A DNA stretch of 64,000 bases from Aestuariirhabdus sp049985285 (GTDB taxonomy: Bacteria > Pseudomonadota > Gammaproteobacteria > Pseudomonadales > Aestuariirhabdaceae). The position numbers and the translations under genes are program-made. Shown here piece by piece: positions 28,415-36,255 of the stretch; positions within the stretch are counted from its first letter, which is position 1, and the number at the start of each line of letters is the position of its first letter. The notes beneath the pieces are model-generated. The model was not told where the DNA came from and ran no database searches. It was given only the letters and a program-made list of their open reading frames with translations. The stretch spans positions 186,001-250,000 of the forward strand of contig NZ_JBNIEU010000002.1 of NCBI RefSeq assembly GCF_049985285.1. Direction: 5' to 3'.

Positions 28415-30052
28415 ATGTCTCACCAATCAGATCTGATCGCGACCGATATCAATGAATACCTGGCCCAGCACGAGCGCAAGGAGCTGTTGCACTTGCTTAC
28501 TTGCGGTAGTGTCGATGATGGCAAAAGCACCCTGATCGGGCGCCTGCTGCACGACTCCAAGATGATCTATGAAGATCAGCTCGAAGCGGTTCGTGCCGAT
28601 ACCGTCAAGCACGGCACAACGGGAGGCAAGCTGGACCTGGCGCTGCTGGTCGATGGCTTGCAAGCCGAGCGTGAGCAGGGAATCACTATCGATGTGGCCT
28701 ACCGTTACTTTTCCACCGCGCGGCGGAAATTTATCATCGCCGATACTCCGGGGCACGAGCAGTACACGCGCAATATGGCTACCGGCGCCTCCACCTGCGA
28801 GCTGGCAATTATCCTGATTGACGCTCGCCACGGGGTTATGACCCAGACTCGCCGGCATAGTTTTATCGCCTCGCTGCTGGGTATACGCCATGTAGTGGTC
28901 GCTATTAACAAGATGGACCTGATGGGCTTTAGCGAAGAGGTGTACCACCGTATTCGCGAGCAATACCTGAGTTTTGCAGATCAATTGAACATTGAGGACC
29001 TGCGTTTTATCCCCCTGTCGGCGCTTGAGGGTGACAATGTCGTCAATCGCAGCGAGAAGAGTCCCTGGTATACCGGCCCATCGTTGATGGAAATTCTCGA
29101 AACCGTAGAGCTCGCCGGCGATCGTAATATGGAGAACTTCCGCTTCCCGGTTCAATACGTCAACCGACCGAATCTTAACTACCGAGGCTTCTGTGGAACC
29201 GTTGCCTCGGGGGTTATCGCGCCGGGTGACGAGATTGTTGCGTTGCCATCGGGTAAGCGCAGTCGCGTGAAAAGCATCGATACTTACGATGGACAGCTGG
29301 CGGAGGCCTTTGCATCGCAAGCGGTGACGCTGACGATGGAAGATGAGATCGATATCAGCCGCGGTGACACCATCGTCAAGAGCGACGATCTGCCCCTGTC
29401 GGCCAACCATTTCGAAGCGACTCTGGTGTGGATGAGTGAGGGCGCGCTGAAGTGCGGTCGCCAATACGATTTCAAATTCTCCTCCAACCTGACCACGGGG
29501 GTGGTGACCGATATTCTGTTTAATATCGACGTCAACACCCTCGAGCACAAGAGTGCCGGGCAGTTGCAGTTGAATGAGATTGCCCGCTGTCGGGTGAGCG
29601 TGAATAAACGTGTCGCGTTTGATTCCTACGCTAAGAATCGGTCAACGGGCGCGTTTATTATTATTGATCGCCTTACCAACGTCACGGTCGGGGCCGGGAT
29701 GGTGAGCGGGATAGGAAGCGAAGAGCGCAATCATCAGCCGGTGACCGCGGGTGAACGAGGCCAGCGGCTCGACCAGCAGCCTGCCCTGATTGAGTTGGTC
29801 GGCGAGCAGATGGATGAGTTACTGGTTACCCTTGAGCGTGGCCTCTTTGAGCGGGGTAAAACGGTGTTGTTGTTGCCGCGGGATGCAGAGCTAACGGCGG
29901 CAATGGTGAGTGCGCTAAGCAGTGCTGCTCTCGTGGTGCTGGCGCCGGTCAGCTCGGCCCGGGTGCAAGGTGCCCAGCTTAGCAAAACGCTTGATAGCAG
30001 TGACGCGGTAGAGGAAACCCTCGAAGAGATCCTGGCCATTACCGGGCGTTAG
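28415..30052 (+). CDS. cysN: Sulfate adenylyltransferase large subunit CysN with a degenerate CysC-like tail
   Basis: A 545-residue protein; residues 1-433 are a normal translation-factor-like GTPase (G1 GSVDDGKST, G3 DTPGHEQY, G4 NKMD) that drives APS formation with CysD. Residues 434-545 extend beyond the usual roughly 475-residue CysN. The tail has the rhythm of the CysC APS kinase of CysNC fusions (QQPALIEL, then LERGLFERGKTVLLL, then ALVVLAPVSSARV) but at the P-loop place it reads LVGEQMDEL, so no ATP site remains, and the middle of the kinase is missing. I infer a vestigial kinase domain. The gene is followed at once by a strong terminator. Confidence 0.93.
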   Translation: MSHQSDLIATDINEYLAQHERKELLHLLTCGSVDDGKSTLIGRLLHDSKMIYEDQLEAVRADTVKHGTTGGKLDLALLVDGLQAEREQGITIDVAYRYFSTARRKFIIADTPGHEQYTRNMATGASTCELAIILIDARHGVMTQTRRHSFIASLLGIRHVVVAINKMDLMGFSEEVYHRIREQYLSFADQLNIEDLRFIPLSALEGDNVVNRSEKSPWYTGPSLMEILETVELAGDRNMENFRFPVQYVNRPNLNYRGFCGTVASGVIAPGDEIVALPSGKRSRVKSIDTYDGQLAEAFASQAVTLTMEDEIDISRGDTIVKSDDLPLSANHFEATLVWMSEGALKCGRQYDFKFSSNLTTGVVTDILFNIDVNTLEHKSAGQLQLNEIARCRVSVNKRVAFDSYAKNRSTGAFIIIDRLTNVTVGAGMVSGIGSEERNHQPVTAGERGQRLDQQPALIELVGEQMDELLVTLERGLFERGKTVLLLPRDAELTAAMVSALSSAALVVLAPVSSARVQGAQLSKTLDSSDAVEETLEEILAITGR

Positions 30053-30065
30053 GGGTCTTTGGGTA

Positions 30066-30112
30066 GCCAGCAACAAAAACGGCAGCCAGTGGCTGCCGTT
30101 TTTGTTGCTGGC
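30066..30112 (+). terminator. Strong hairpin after cysN
   Basis: A perfect 22-bp inverted repeat with a 3-base loop (AGT at 30088-30090), starting 13 bases after the cysN stop. Each arm has a run of five A or T, so the hairpin supplies a T-tract on both strands. It most likely ends the cysDN transcript and insulates aapJ. Confidence 0.85.
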
Positions 30113-30140
30113 GTTGGCGCGTTATTAAAAAAGGGGGCGA

Positions 30141-30171
30141 TTGGTGCAAAAGCTATAGCGGGTTGCACCAA
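30141..30171. promoter_or_regulatory. Spaced inverted repeat TTGGTGCAA / TTGCACCAA upstream of aapJ
   Basis: TTGGTGCAA (30141-30149) and its exact complement TTGCACCAA (30163-30171) are separated by 13 bases, and a third half-site TTGGTGCA occurs at 30208-30215. TGGTGCA/TGCACCA half-sites resemble those of NtrC, which controls nitrogen-responsive transporters, but the orientation and spacing are not the classic NtrC dyad and I could not place a clean -24/-12 sigma-54 promoter. Tentative. Confidence 0.3.
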
Positions 30172-30513
30172 ATTCAAACCATTGACCGAGATCAAAATAG
30201 GCTATTGTTGGTGCAGCTGGTTTTTTTTGGCGCACTTTTTTCCCATTGCAGAAGAAACGGGCGTTAAAAGGCTCTAGCACGCCCTTTTCGATTGCATTGG
30301 TTTGGAAAACTTGATTTAGTTGAGCCATAAGCGCACGGAGAAATGCCTTAGTGCGCTGAATCTAGCGAGTAGCAAAGTCATTATCGGTCCCTGCGAGGTG
30401 TTGGTGGTTGTCGTTACTCGGGATATCTCGAAATGCTGAAGGTGCCACCCGCTTGGGGGTAGGTGTTTCGTTTCACATACTAAAAACTATTAGTAACCAA
30501 TTAAGGATAGGAT

Positions 30514-31536
30514 ATGAAAAAGCTCGGAATTTTTGCAGCTGCCGCTGCCGTGGGCCTCTCATTCGCTCAGAGTGCTTCTGCTGAAGATGTAACCCTTAAA
30601 GCCGTTCAGGAACGTGGCTACTTGCAGTGTGGTGTGAGTACCGGACTGCCAGGCTTTTCCAACCCTGATGAGAAGGGTAACTGGATGGGTATGGACGTTG
30701 ACGTATGCCGCGCTGTTGCAGCAGCGACCCTGGGTGACGCCACCAAGGTTAAGTACACTCCGCTGACGGCTAAAGAGCGCTTTACCGCTCTACAGTCTGG
30801 TGAGATCGACGTGCTGTCTCGCAACACTACCTGGACTCAAACTCGTGATACTTCCCTGGGCCTTAACTTCGCCGGTGTGAACTACTACGATGGCCAGGGT
30901 TTCATGGTCACCAAGTCCCTTGGCGTAAAGAGCGCGTTGGAGCTTGATGGTGCGGCAGTATGTATTCAGGCCGGTACGACTACCGAGCTGAACCTTGCCG
31001 ATTACTTCCGTGAAAACAACATGAAGTACCAGCCAGTGGTATTTGATACCTCTGACCAGACGGTTAAGGGTTTTGAAGCAGGACGTTGCGACATCCTGAC
31101 CTCAGACGCTTCCCAGCTCTACGCCCTGCGCATCAAGCTGGCTAATCCAGACAGCGCTATCGTACTGCCTGAAATTATCTCCAAGGAGCCTCTGGGTCCT
31201 GTGGTTCGCCAGGGTGATGACCAGTGGTTCAACATCGTTAAGTGGAGCATGAATGCCCTGATTAACGCTGAAGAGATGGGCCTGACCTCAGCTAACATCG
31301 ACGAAATGAAGGCGGGTGATAACCCAGGCATTCTGCGCTTTGTCGGTATCGATGGACCCAAGGGTAAGGGACTTGACCTGGCCGATGACTGGGCTTACCA
31401 GATCGTTAAGCAAGTGGGTAACTACGGTGAGGTATTTGACCGCAACGTAGGTGCTGGATCAGCGCTTAACATTGACCGTGGTGTTAACGCACTGTGGAGC
31501 AAAGGCGGGTTCATGTACGCGCCGCCAATGCGCTAA
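30514..31536 (+). CDS. aapJ: General L-amino-acid ABC transporter, substrate-binding protein AapJ
   Basis: A 340-residue periplasmic binding protein of family 3 (polar amino acid type) with a signal peptide (about 1-23, ending SASA). It follows the AapJ/BztA pattern (GYLQCGVSTGLPGFSNPD near the mature start and LWSKGGFMYAPPMR at the end). It delivers a broad range of L-amino acids to AapQM. Codon use and its position as first gene before an attenuator-like hairpin suggest it is the most abundant product of the operon. Confidence 0.95.
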   Translation: MKKLGIFAAAAAVGLSFAQSASAEDVTLKAVQERGYLQCGVSTGLPGFSNPDEKGNWMGMDVDVCRAVAAATLGDATKVKYTPLTAKERFTALQSGEIDVLSRNTTWTQTRDTSLGLNFAGVNYYDGQGFMVTKSLGVKSALELDGAAVCIQAGTTTELNLADYFRENNMKYQPVVFDTSDQTVKGFEAGRCDILTSDASQLYALRIKLANPDSAIVLPEIISKEPLGPVVRQGDDQWFNIVKWSMNALINAEEMGLTSANIDEMKAGDNPGILRFVGIDGPKGKGLDLADDWAYQIVKQVGNYGEVFDRNVGAGSALNIDRGVNALWSKGGFMYAPPMR

Positions 31537-31548
31537 GCGAGTCGTCTG

Positions 31549-31579
31549 GAGCGGTTGCAGCCACAAGCTGTAGCCGCTT
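31549..31579 (+). terminator. Intra-operon attenuator hairpin between aapJ and aapQ
   Basis: A 13-bp imperfect stem (31549-31561 with 31567-31579, five-base loop) followed by CTTGTTTTC, 12 bases after the aapJ stop. Partial termination or 3'-end protection here would raise the amount of binding protein over permease, a common arrangement in ABC operons. Confidence 0.55.
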
Positions 31580-31616
31580 CTTGTTTTCACTCCTGACTAT
31601 CCAGTGGAGTAGTTTG

Positions 31617-32804
31617 ATGCCGGAAGATAACAATTATTCGGCGAATTCCAAGCCAAAGTTCTGGAACAACCCCGAAAAACGGGCGCTTCTGTTTCAGGTG
31701 CTAATGGTTGGAACCGTTATCCTGTTCGCTCTATTTATCATCAATAACACCATGGTCAACCTCGAGAAGCGGGGTATATCGACCGGTTTTGACTTCCTGA
31801 GCCAAAACGCGGGCTTCGATATCCTTCTCACGTTGATCCCGTTCGACGCGACCTACAGCTTTGGCCGTACGTTTGTTGTCGGACTGCTTAACACCATGCT
31901 GGTGTCGTTTCTAGGTGTGATCCTGGCGACCCTGTTAGGTTTTATTATCGGCGTTGCCAGATTGTCTCATAACTGGTTGATCGCCAAGATCGCGGCAGTT
32001 TATGTCGAGATATTTCGAAATATTCCCCTGCTATTGCAGATTTTCTTCTGGTACTTCGCGGTGTTGCAGTTGCTGCCGTCACCCAAACAAAGTATCGAGC
32101 TATTCAATGGAGTTCAGCTTAATGTCCGAGGCTTGTATCTCCCCGAGCCGGTCGCCGGTAGCGGATTCGGTTGGGTAGTTATAGCGTTTTTTGCGGCGCT
32201 GATTATGTCTGTGTTTCTGGTTCGCTGGGCGCGTCGGCGCCAGGATGAAACCGGCCAGTTTTTCCCCGCCTACTTGGCCTCACTGGGTTTGATTATTGGT
32301 CTTTGCGGCCTTACTTTCCTGCTTGTGGGTTCTCCCCTGACCTGGGTTAATCCAGAGCTGGTGGGCTTTAACTTCAAAGGTGGTATTACTGTTATTCCCG
32401 AACTCAGTGCGTTGCTATTGGCGTTGAGTATCTATACTGCTGCCTTTATCGCCGAAATAGTGCGTTCTGGTATTGAGGCGGTTGACCATGGGCAGACCGA
32501 AGCCGCTTCGGCGCTGGGTTTGCCACGATCCCGCACGCTGCGGCTGGTGGTTATACCCCAGGCGATGCGCGTGGTGATTCCACCTCTCACCAGCCAGTAC
32601 CTCAATTTGATCAAAAACTCATCGTTGGCTACCGCCATCGGTTATCCCGATCTTGTTAGTGTATTTGCCGGTACCACACTCAACCAGACGGGTCAGGCGA
32701 TCGAAGTTATTGCGATGACCATGGCCGTTTACCTCACGTTGAGTCTGTTGGTGTCGCTGTTTATGAACTGGTACAACAAGCGCATGGCGCTGGTGGAGCG
32801 ATAA
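31617..32804 (+). CDS. aapQ: Amino-acid ABC transporter permease AapQ
   Basis: A 395-residue inner-membrane permease with about eight helices and the binding-protein-dependent transport motif (EAASALGLPRSRTLRLVVIP region) in the C-terminal part. The ATG at 31617 follows TGGAG; the frame is open upstream into aapJ but that would not give a permease N-terminus. AapQ and AapM form the membrane channel. It is followed after 3 bases by aapM. Confidence 0.94.
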   Translation: MPEDNNYSANSKPKFWNNPEKRALLFQVLMVGTVILFALFIINNTMVNLEKRGISTGFDFLSQNAGFDILLTLIPFDATYSFGRTFVVGLLNTMLVSFLGVILATLLGFIIGVARLSHNWLIAKIAAVYVEIFRNIPLLLQIFFWYFAVLQLLPSPKQSIELFNGVQLNVRGLYLPEPVAGSGFGWVVIAFFAALIMSVFLVRWARRRQDETGQFFPAYLASLGLIIGLCGLTFLLVGSPLTWVNPELVGFNFKGGITVIPELSALLLALSIYTAAFIAEIVRSGIEAVDHGQTEAASALGLPRSRTLRLVVIPQAMRVVIPPLTSQYLNLIKNSSLATAIGYPDLVSVFAGTTLNQTGQAIEVIAMTMAVYLTLSLLVSLFMNWYNKRMALVER

Positions 32805-32807
32805 TCG

Positions 32808-33905
32808 ATGTTGCATAACGATCAAAAACTCCCCGACCTGCCGGCACCTGTCAGTACTTCTGGTCCCATTGGCTGGTTGCGGGAAAACCTGTTTGATAGC
32901 TGGATAAACTCTATCCTTACGGTGATTGCAGCCTACTTTGTTGTCACCACTATTGGGCCGTTGCTGGATTGGGCGTTTTTTAGTGCTGATTTTTTCGGGA
33001 CTGACAAGGACGCTTGCAGCAGTGATGGTGCCTGTTGGGTATTTGTCACGGTACGGATCAAGCAGTTTATCTATGGTTTTTACCCCGAAGCGGAGCTTTG
33101 GCGTATCAACCTCCTGTTCGCCATGTTTGCCGGGCTTATTGCGGCTTTGGTTATCGAGCGCACACCGCACCGTGGCTGGATCGCACTGTTCACGCTGACG
33201 ATTTTCCCCGTCATTGCATTTTTCCTGCTTTACGGTGATGCGTTCGGTCTCGAAAAGGTAGAGACCCATAAGTGGGGCGGTTTGATGCTGACTCTGGTAC
33301 TGGCGGTAGTCGGTATTGTGGCGGCGTTGCCCTTTGGCATTTTTCTGGCTCTGGGGCGCCGTTCCCATATGCCGGTGGCACGCAGTTTCTGCACCATCTT
33401 TATCGAGGTGTGGCGCGGAGTGCCACTGATCTCGGTTCTGTTTATGGCGTCAGTGATGTTTCCGCTGTTTGTTCCTGAGGAGATATCGTTCGACAAGCTG
33501 TTGCGCGCCCTGATCGGTATCGTGATGTTCCAGTCGGCCTATATGGCGGAAGTCATTCGAGGTGGCTTACAAGCGATCCCTAAGGGGCAGTACGAAGCCG
33601 GTGAGGCGATGGGCCTGAGCTATTGGAAGCTGATGGGCCTGATTATTCTTCCCCAGGCGTTAAAGATAGTTATCCCCGGTATCGTGAATACCTTTATCGC
33701 GCTGTTTAAGGATACCTCGCTGGTGCTGATTATTGGACTGTTCGATGTGCTTGCGACAGTGCAGGCCGCGATTACCGATCCGGCCTGGCCGCGCGTCTCG
33801 ACAGAAGGCTATGTATTTGTTGCCTTTGTGTTCTGGATTTTCTGTTTCAGTATGTCCCGTTACAGCCAGTCCCTTGAACGCAAGCTCAACACTGGCCATC
33901 GCTAA
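32808..33905 (+). CDS. aapM: Amino-acid ABC transporter permease AapM
   Basis: A 365-residue permease with about eight hydrophobic helices and the EAA loop (YEAGEAMGLSYWKLMGLIILPQ region, residues about 264-285) that docks on the ATPase AapP. It is the partner of AapQ; the three-base spacing indicates coupled translation. Confidence 0.94.
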   Translation: MLHNDQKLPDLPAPVSTSGPIGWLRENLFDSWINSILTVIAAYFVVTTIGPLLDWAFFSADFFGTDKDACSSDGACWVFVTVRIKQFIYGFYPEAELWRINLLFAMFAGLIAALVIERTPHRGWIALFTLTIFPVIAFFLLYGDAFGLEKVETHKWGGLMLTLVLAVVGIVAALPFGIFLALGRRSHMPVARSFCTIFIEVWRGVPLISVLFMASVMFPLFVPEEISFDKLLRALIGIVMFQSAYMAEVIRGGLQAIPKGQYEAGEAMGLSYWKLMGLIILPQALKIVIPGIVNTFIALFKDTSLVLIIGLFDVLATVQAAITDPAWPRVSTEGYVFVAFVFWIFCFSMSRYSQSLERKLNTGHR

Positions 33906-33940
33906 GCGTGGCCTGCAAAAAGAATTGAGAGGAAAAACCG

Positions 33941-34726
33941 ATGTCTGAACAAAATAACGGGACTGCCCGAAACGACTCAGAAGCCTCCAGTGAGGTAGTG
34001 ATTGAGCTTAAAGGCGTCAACAAGTGGTATGGCGATTTTCATGTCCTCAAAGACATTAACCTGCAAGTGACCAAGGGCGAGCGTATCGTCGTTTGTGGTC
34101 CTTCCGGTTCGGGGAAATCAACCATGATTCGCTGTATTAACCATCTGGAGGAGCATCAGAAAGGAGATATCATTGTCTCCGGCACCCCTCTGACCAACGA
34201 CTTGAAAAACATCGAGGCGATTCGGAAGGAGGTGGGTATGTGCTTCCAGCACTTTAACCTGTTCCCTCACCTGACCGTCCTGGAGAACTGCTGTTTGGCA
34301 CCGATCTGGGTACGCAAAATGTCGCGACCTGAGGCGGAGGCGGTGGGGATGAAATATCTGGAGCGGGTGCAGATCGCCGAGCAGGCGTTGAAGTATCCTG
34401 GACAGTTGTCTGGTGGTCAGCAACAACGTGTCGCCATTGCCCGCAGCCTATGCATGAGCCCGCAAATTATGCTGTTTGATGAGCCCACCTCGGCGCTTGA
34501 TCCGGAGATGGTAAAGGAGGTTCTCGATACCATGGTGGAGCTGGCAGAGGATGGCATGACCATGATCTGCGTAACCCACGAGATGGGCTTCGCCAAGACC
34601 GTAGCAGACCGGGTGATCTTTATGGATGCCGGGCAGGTGATCGAAGAAAACGAACCCAACGAGTTCTTCAATAATCCGCAGTCAGAGCGTACCCAGCTGT
34701 TCCTGAGCCAGATTCTGCAACACTAG
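33941..34726 (+). CDS. aapP: Amino-acid ABC transporter ATPase AapP
   Basis: A 261-residue cytoplasmic ATPase. Walker A GPSGSGKST, signature LSGGQQQRVAIARSL and Walker B MLFDEPTSALDP are intact, as in GlnQ/HisP-type amino-acid importers. Last gene of aapJQMP, closed by the hairpin at 34746-34798. Confidence 0.96.
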   Translation: MSEQNNGTARNDSEASSEVVIELKGVNKWYGDFHVLKDINLQVTKGERIVVCGPSGSGKSTMIRCINHLEEHQKGDIIVSGTPLTNDLKNIEAIRKEVGMCFQHFNLFPHLTVLENCCLAPIWVRKMSRPEAEAVGMKYLERVQIAEQALKYPGQLSGGQQQRVAIARSLCMSPQIMLFDEPTSALDPEMVKEVLDTMVELAEDGMTMICVTHEMGFAKTVADRVIFMDAGQVIEENEPNEFFNNPQSERTQLFLSQILQH

Positions 34727-34745
34727 GGCTTCTTTTCAGGTAACA

Positions 34746-34798
34746 ATTCGCAGTCATAAAAAAACGCCTCACCGAGGCGTTTTTTTATGACTGCGAAT
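34746..34798. terminator. Bidirectional terminator between aapP and the cupin gene
   Basis: A perfect 25-bp inverted repeat with a three-base loop (ACC, 34771-34773). GC-rich inner arm (cgcctc/gaggcg) is flanked by seven A on one side and seven T on the other, so it should terminate transcripts from both strands: aapP from the left and the cupin gene from the right. Confidence 0.93.
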
Positions 34799-34811
34799 AA
34801 GAGGAACATGA

Positions 34812-35471
34812 CTAATTAACAGCTAATGGCAGGTGCCCGGTCTTTACCCAGATTACCGTTTCCTCCTCCACAAAAGGATGGTGTTGGCTCTGGTGTGGGC
34901 TGCGCATCCAGCTACCGGCGCGGTAGCGACCATGTTCATCACAAAACTCTCCGCTGATGACGAAAATCTCCTCACCACCAAAATGGCGGTGGGGCAGAAA
35001 ACGCTCGCCGGCGGGCCACTTGACCAGCGCCACCTGTTCCGCCTCGTGACTGTGAAGCGGCATCACTTGCAGTCCCCCCTGGCCAGGAAGCCAGGGGGTG
35101 TTGAGAGTATCAATGCGTACGCTGGTGAGGTCGTCGGGCTGAAACTGATGGAGTTTGACGAATAAAATGCAGCCCTCCGGACTGTAGGGGGTGTGTGAAG
35201 ACCCGGGAGGGTTACGGAAGTAATGGCCTGGGCCGTATTCGCCGTGCTCGTCACAAAACGTACCTTCGAGAACGAGGATCTCTTCACCCAGGGGATGAGC
35301 ATGGGCAGAAAAACGCGCGCCCGCATCATACCGCACCAGACTGGTAGCATGACCCTGCTCTGCCTCCTCTCGAGCCAGCGGGATTCTACAGACGCCGGGC
35401 ATGGGGCTGGGCTGCCATGGTTGGCCTTGGGTGTCGATAACGACCCGTTGGCCAAACTGCATATTGAGCAT
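34812..35471 (-). CDS. Double-cupin protein, ChrR-like
   Basis: A 219-residue cytosolic protein with two ChrR-type cupin domains, seen as parallel motifs: HAHPLGEEILVLEGTFCDEHGEYGPG (about residues 60-85) and HRHFGGEEIFVISGEFCDEHGRYRAG (about 165-190), each with the His/Glu metal ligands and a Cys. No ZAS anti-sigma domain precedes them and no sigma factor gene is adjacent, so this is not a full ChrR. The function is unknown; metal-dependent sensing or catalysis is possible. I use the ATG at 35471; the frame is open to 35522. Confidence 0.75.
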   Translation of the reverse strand: MLNMQFGQRVVIDTQGQPWQPSPMPGVCRIPLAREEAEQGHATSLVRYDAGARFSAHAHPLGEEILVLEGTFCDEHGEYGPGHYFRNPPGSSHTPYSPEGCILFVKLHQFQPDDLTSVRIDTLNTPWLPGQGGLQVMPLHSHEAEQVALVKWPAGERFLPHRHFGGEEIFVISGEFCDEHGRYRAGSWMRSPHQSQHHPFVEEETVIWVKTGHLPLAVN

Positions 35472-35625
35472 ATTGCGAACCCCGCGTGGTAAATAGTGAT
35501 AAAACCATAGCAAAGCAGTCAAGATAAGGCGATAACCAATCTCTGTAACGCTAAAGAATTACTCATTAGTGCCGTTAACTTTCCTATACTGATGTAACTG
35601 AAACTGTATCAATGAGGATGATTCG

Positions 35626-36180
35626 ATGAGAAATCTATTAGCGATGGTGGTCGGGGTGGCATTGGTAGCTGTTAGCGGTTTGAGTTTGGCTGAAGAGGTA
35701 CCGCCCGAGGTGAAGAAAATTGCACCGCAACTGCAGAGTATTGGCATGGATCCCACGCTGGTGGCGGCGGTCAAAGAGCAAAATGCGAAGGGCATGAGTC
35801 TGGATTCCATCAAGCAGGCGGACACCAAGTGGCGGGGAACCGAAGGTATCGATAGCTTTATGCAATCGCTTATGGATAGCGATGCCGCCAAAACTCTTTC
35901 GAAAATAGAAAGCTCACAAAAGTATTACCTGGAGCTTTTTCTGATGGACAATCAGGGTGCCAACGTTGCCATGACCGGCAAAACATCCGATTACTGGCAG
36001 GGCGATGAAGCCAAATGGACCGAGTCATTTAAGGGCGGCACCGGTGCGCTTCATGTGGGTGAGGTTGAGTTTGATGAAAGTGCCCAAGCCTATTTGGTGC
36101 AGGTGTCGGTTCCGGTGATGGATGGCGGCAAGGCGATCGGTGCTGTCACCATCGGTATCAATCTTGATGAGTTTGAATGA
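35626..36180 (+). CDS. Secreted PDC/Cache-like sensor protein
   Basis: A 184-residue protein with a signal peptide (about 1-22, ending LSLA), so periplasmic. The second half (YYLELFLMDNQGANVAMTG, then SDYWQGDEAKW, then VSVPVMDGGKAIGAVTIGIN) matches the PDC/Cache fold of extracytoplasmic ligand sensors, but there is no membrane or output domain. It ends 75 bases before a chemoreceptor gene in the same orientation; it may be a soluble ligand-binding partner of that receptor. Inference only. Confidence 0.7.
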   Translation: MRNLLAMVVGVALVAVSGLSLAEEVPPEVKKIAPQLQSIGMDPTLVAAVKEQNAKGMSLDSIKQADTKWRGTEGIDSFMQSLMDSDAAKTLSKIESSQKYYLELFLMDNQGANVAMTGKTSDYWQGDEAKWTESFKGGTGALHVGEVEFDESAQAYLVQVSVPVMDGGKAIGAVTIGINLDEFE

Positions 36181-36255
36181 TTTAATTTCAATGGATCGAA
36201 GCAGTGCTAACAGTGAGGCTGCTTCCTGAACGGTAGAATTTCGCGGGGACTCGCT

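Larger units (their letters stand above)
30053..30513. other. Gene-free stretch between cysN and aapJ
   Basis: This 461-base stretch holds the cysN terminator (30066-30112), a spaced TTGGTGCAA/TTGCACCAA dyad (30141-30171) and presumably the aapJ promoter and leader. Short open frames on both strands (for example minus strand 30125-30328, 67 residues) have no recognisable family, so I do not call a gene. The last 20 bases contain AAGGATAGG, the aapJ ribosome-binding site. Confidence 0.6.

Noticed and set aside
28427..29548. 373-residue minus-strand open frame
   Set aside because: Antisense of the conserved CysN GTPase core; no independent motif.
30125..30328. 67-residue minus-strand open frame upstream of aapJ
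   Set aside because: No recognised family and no convincing ribosome-binding site; the region is better explained as regulatory.
34812..35471. ChrR anti-sigma factor
   Set aside because: The cupin half matches, but there is no ZAS-type N-terminal domain and no sigma factor gene nearby, so it is listed as an orphan double cupin.
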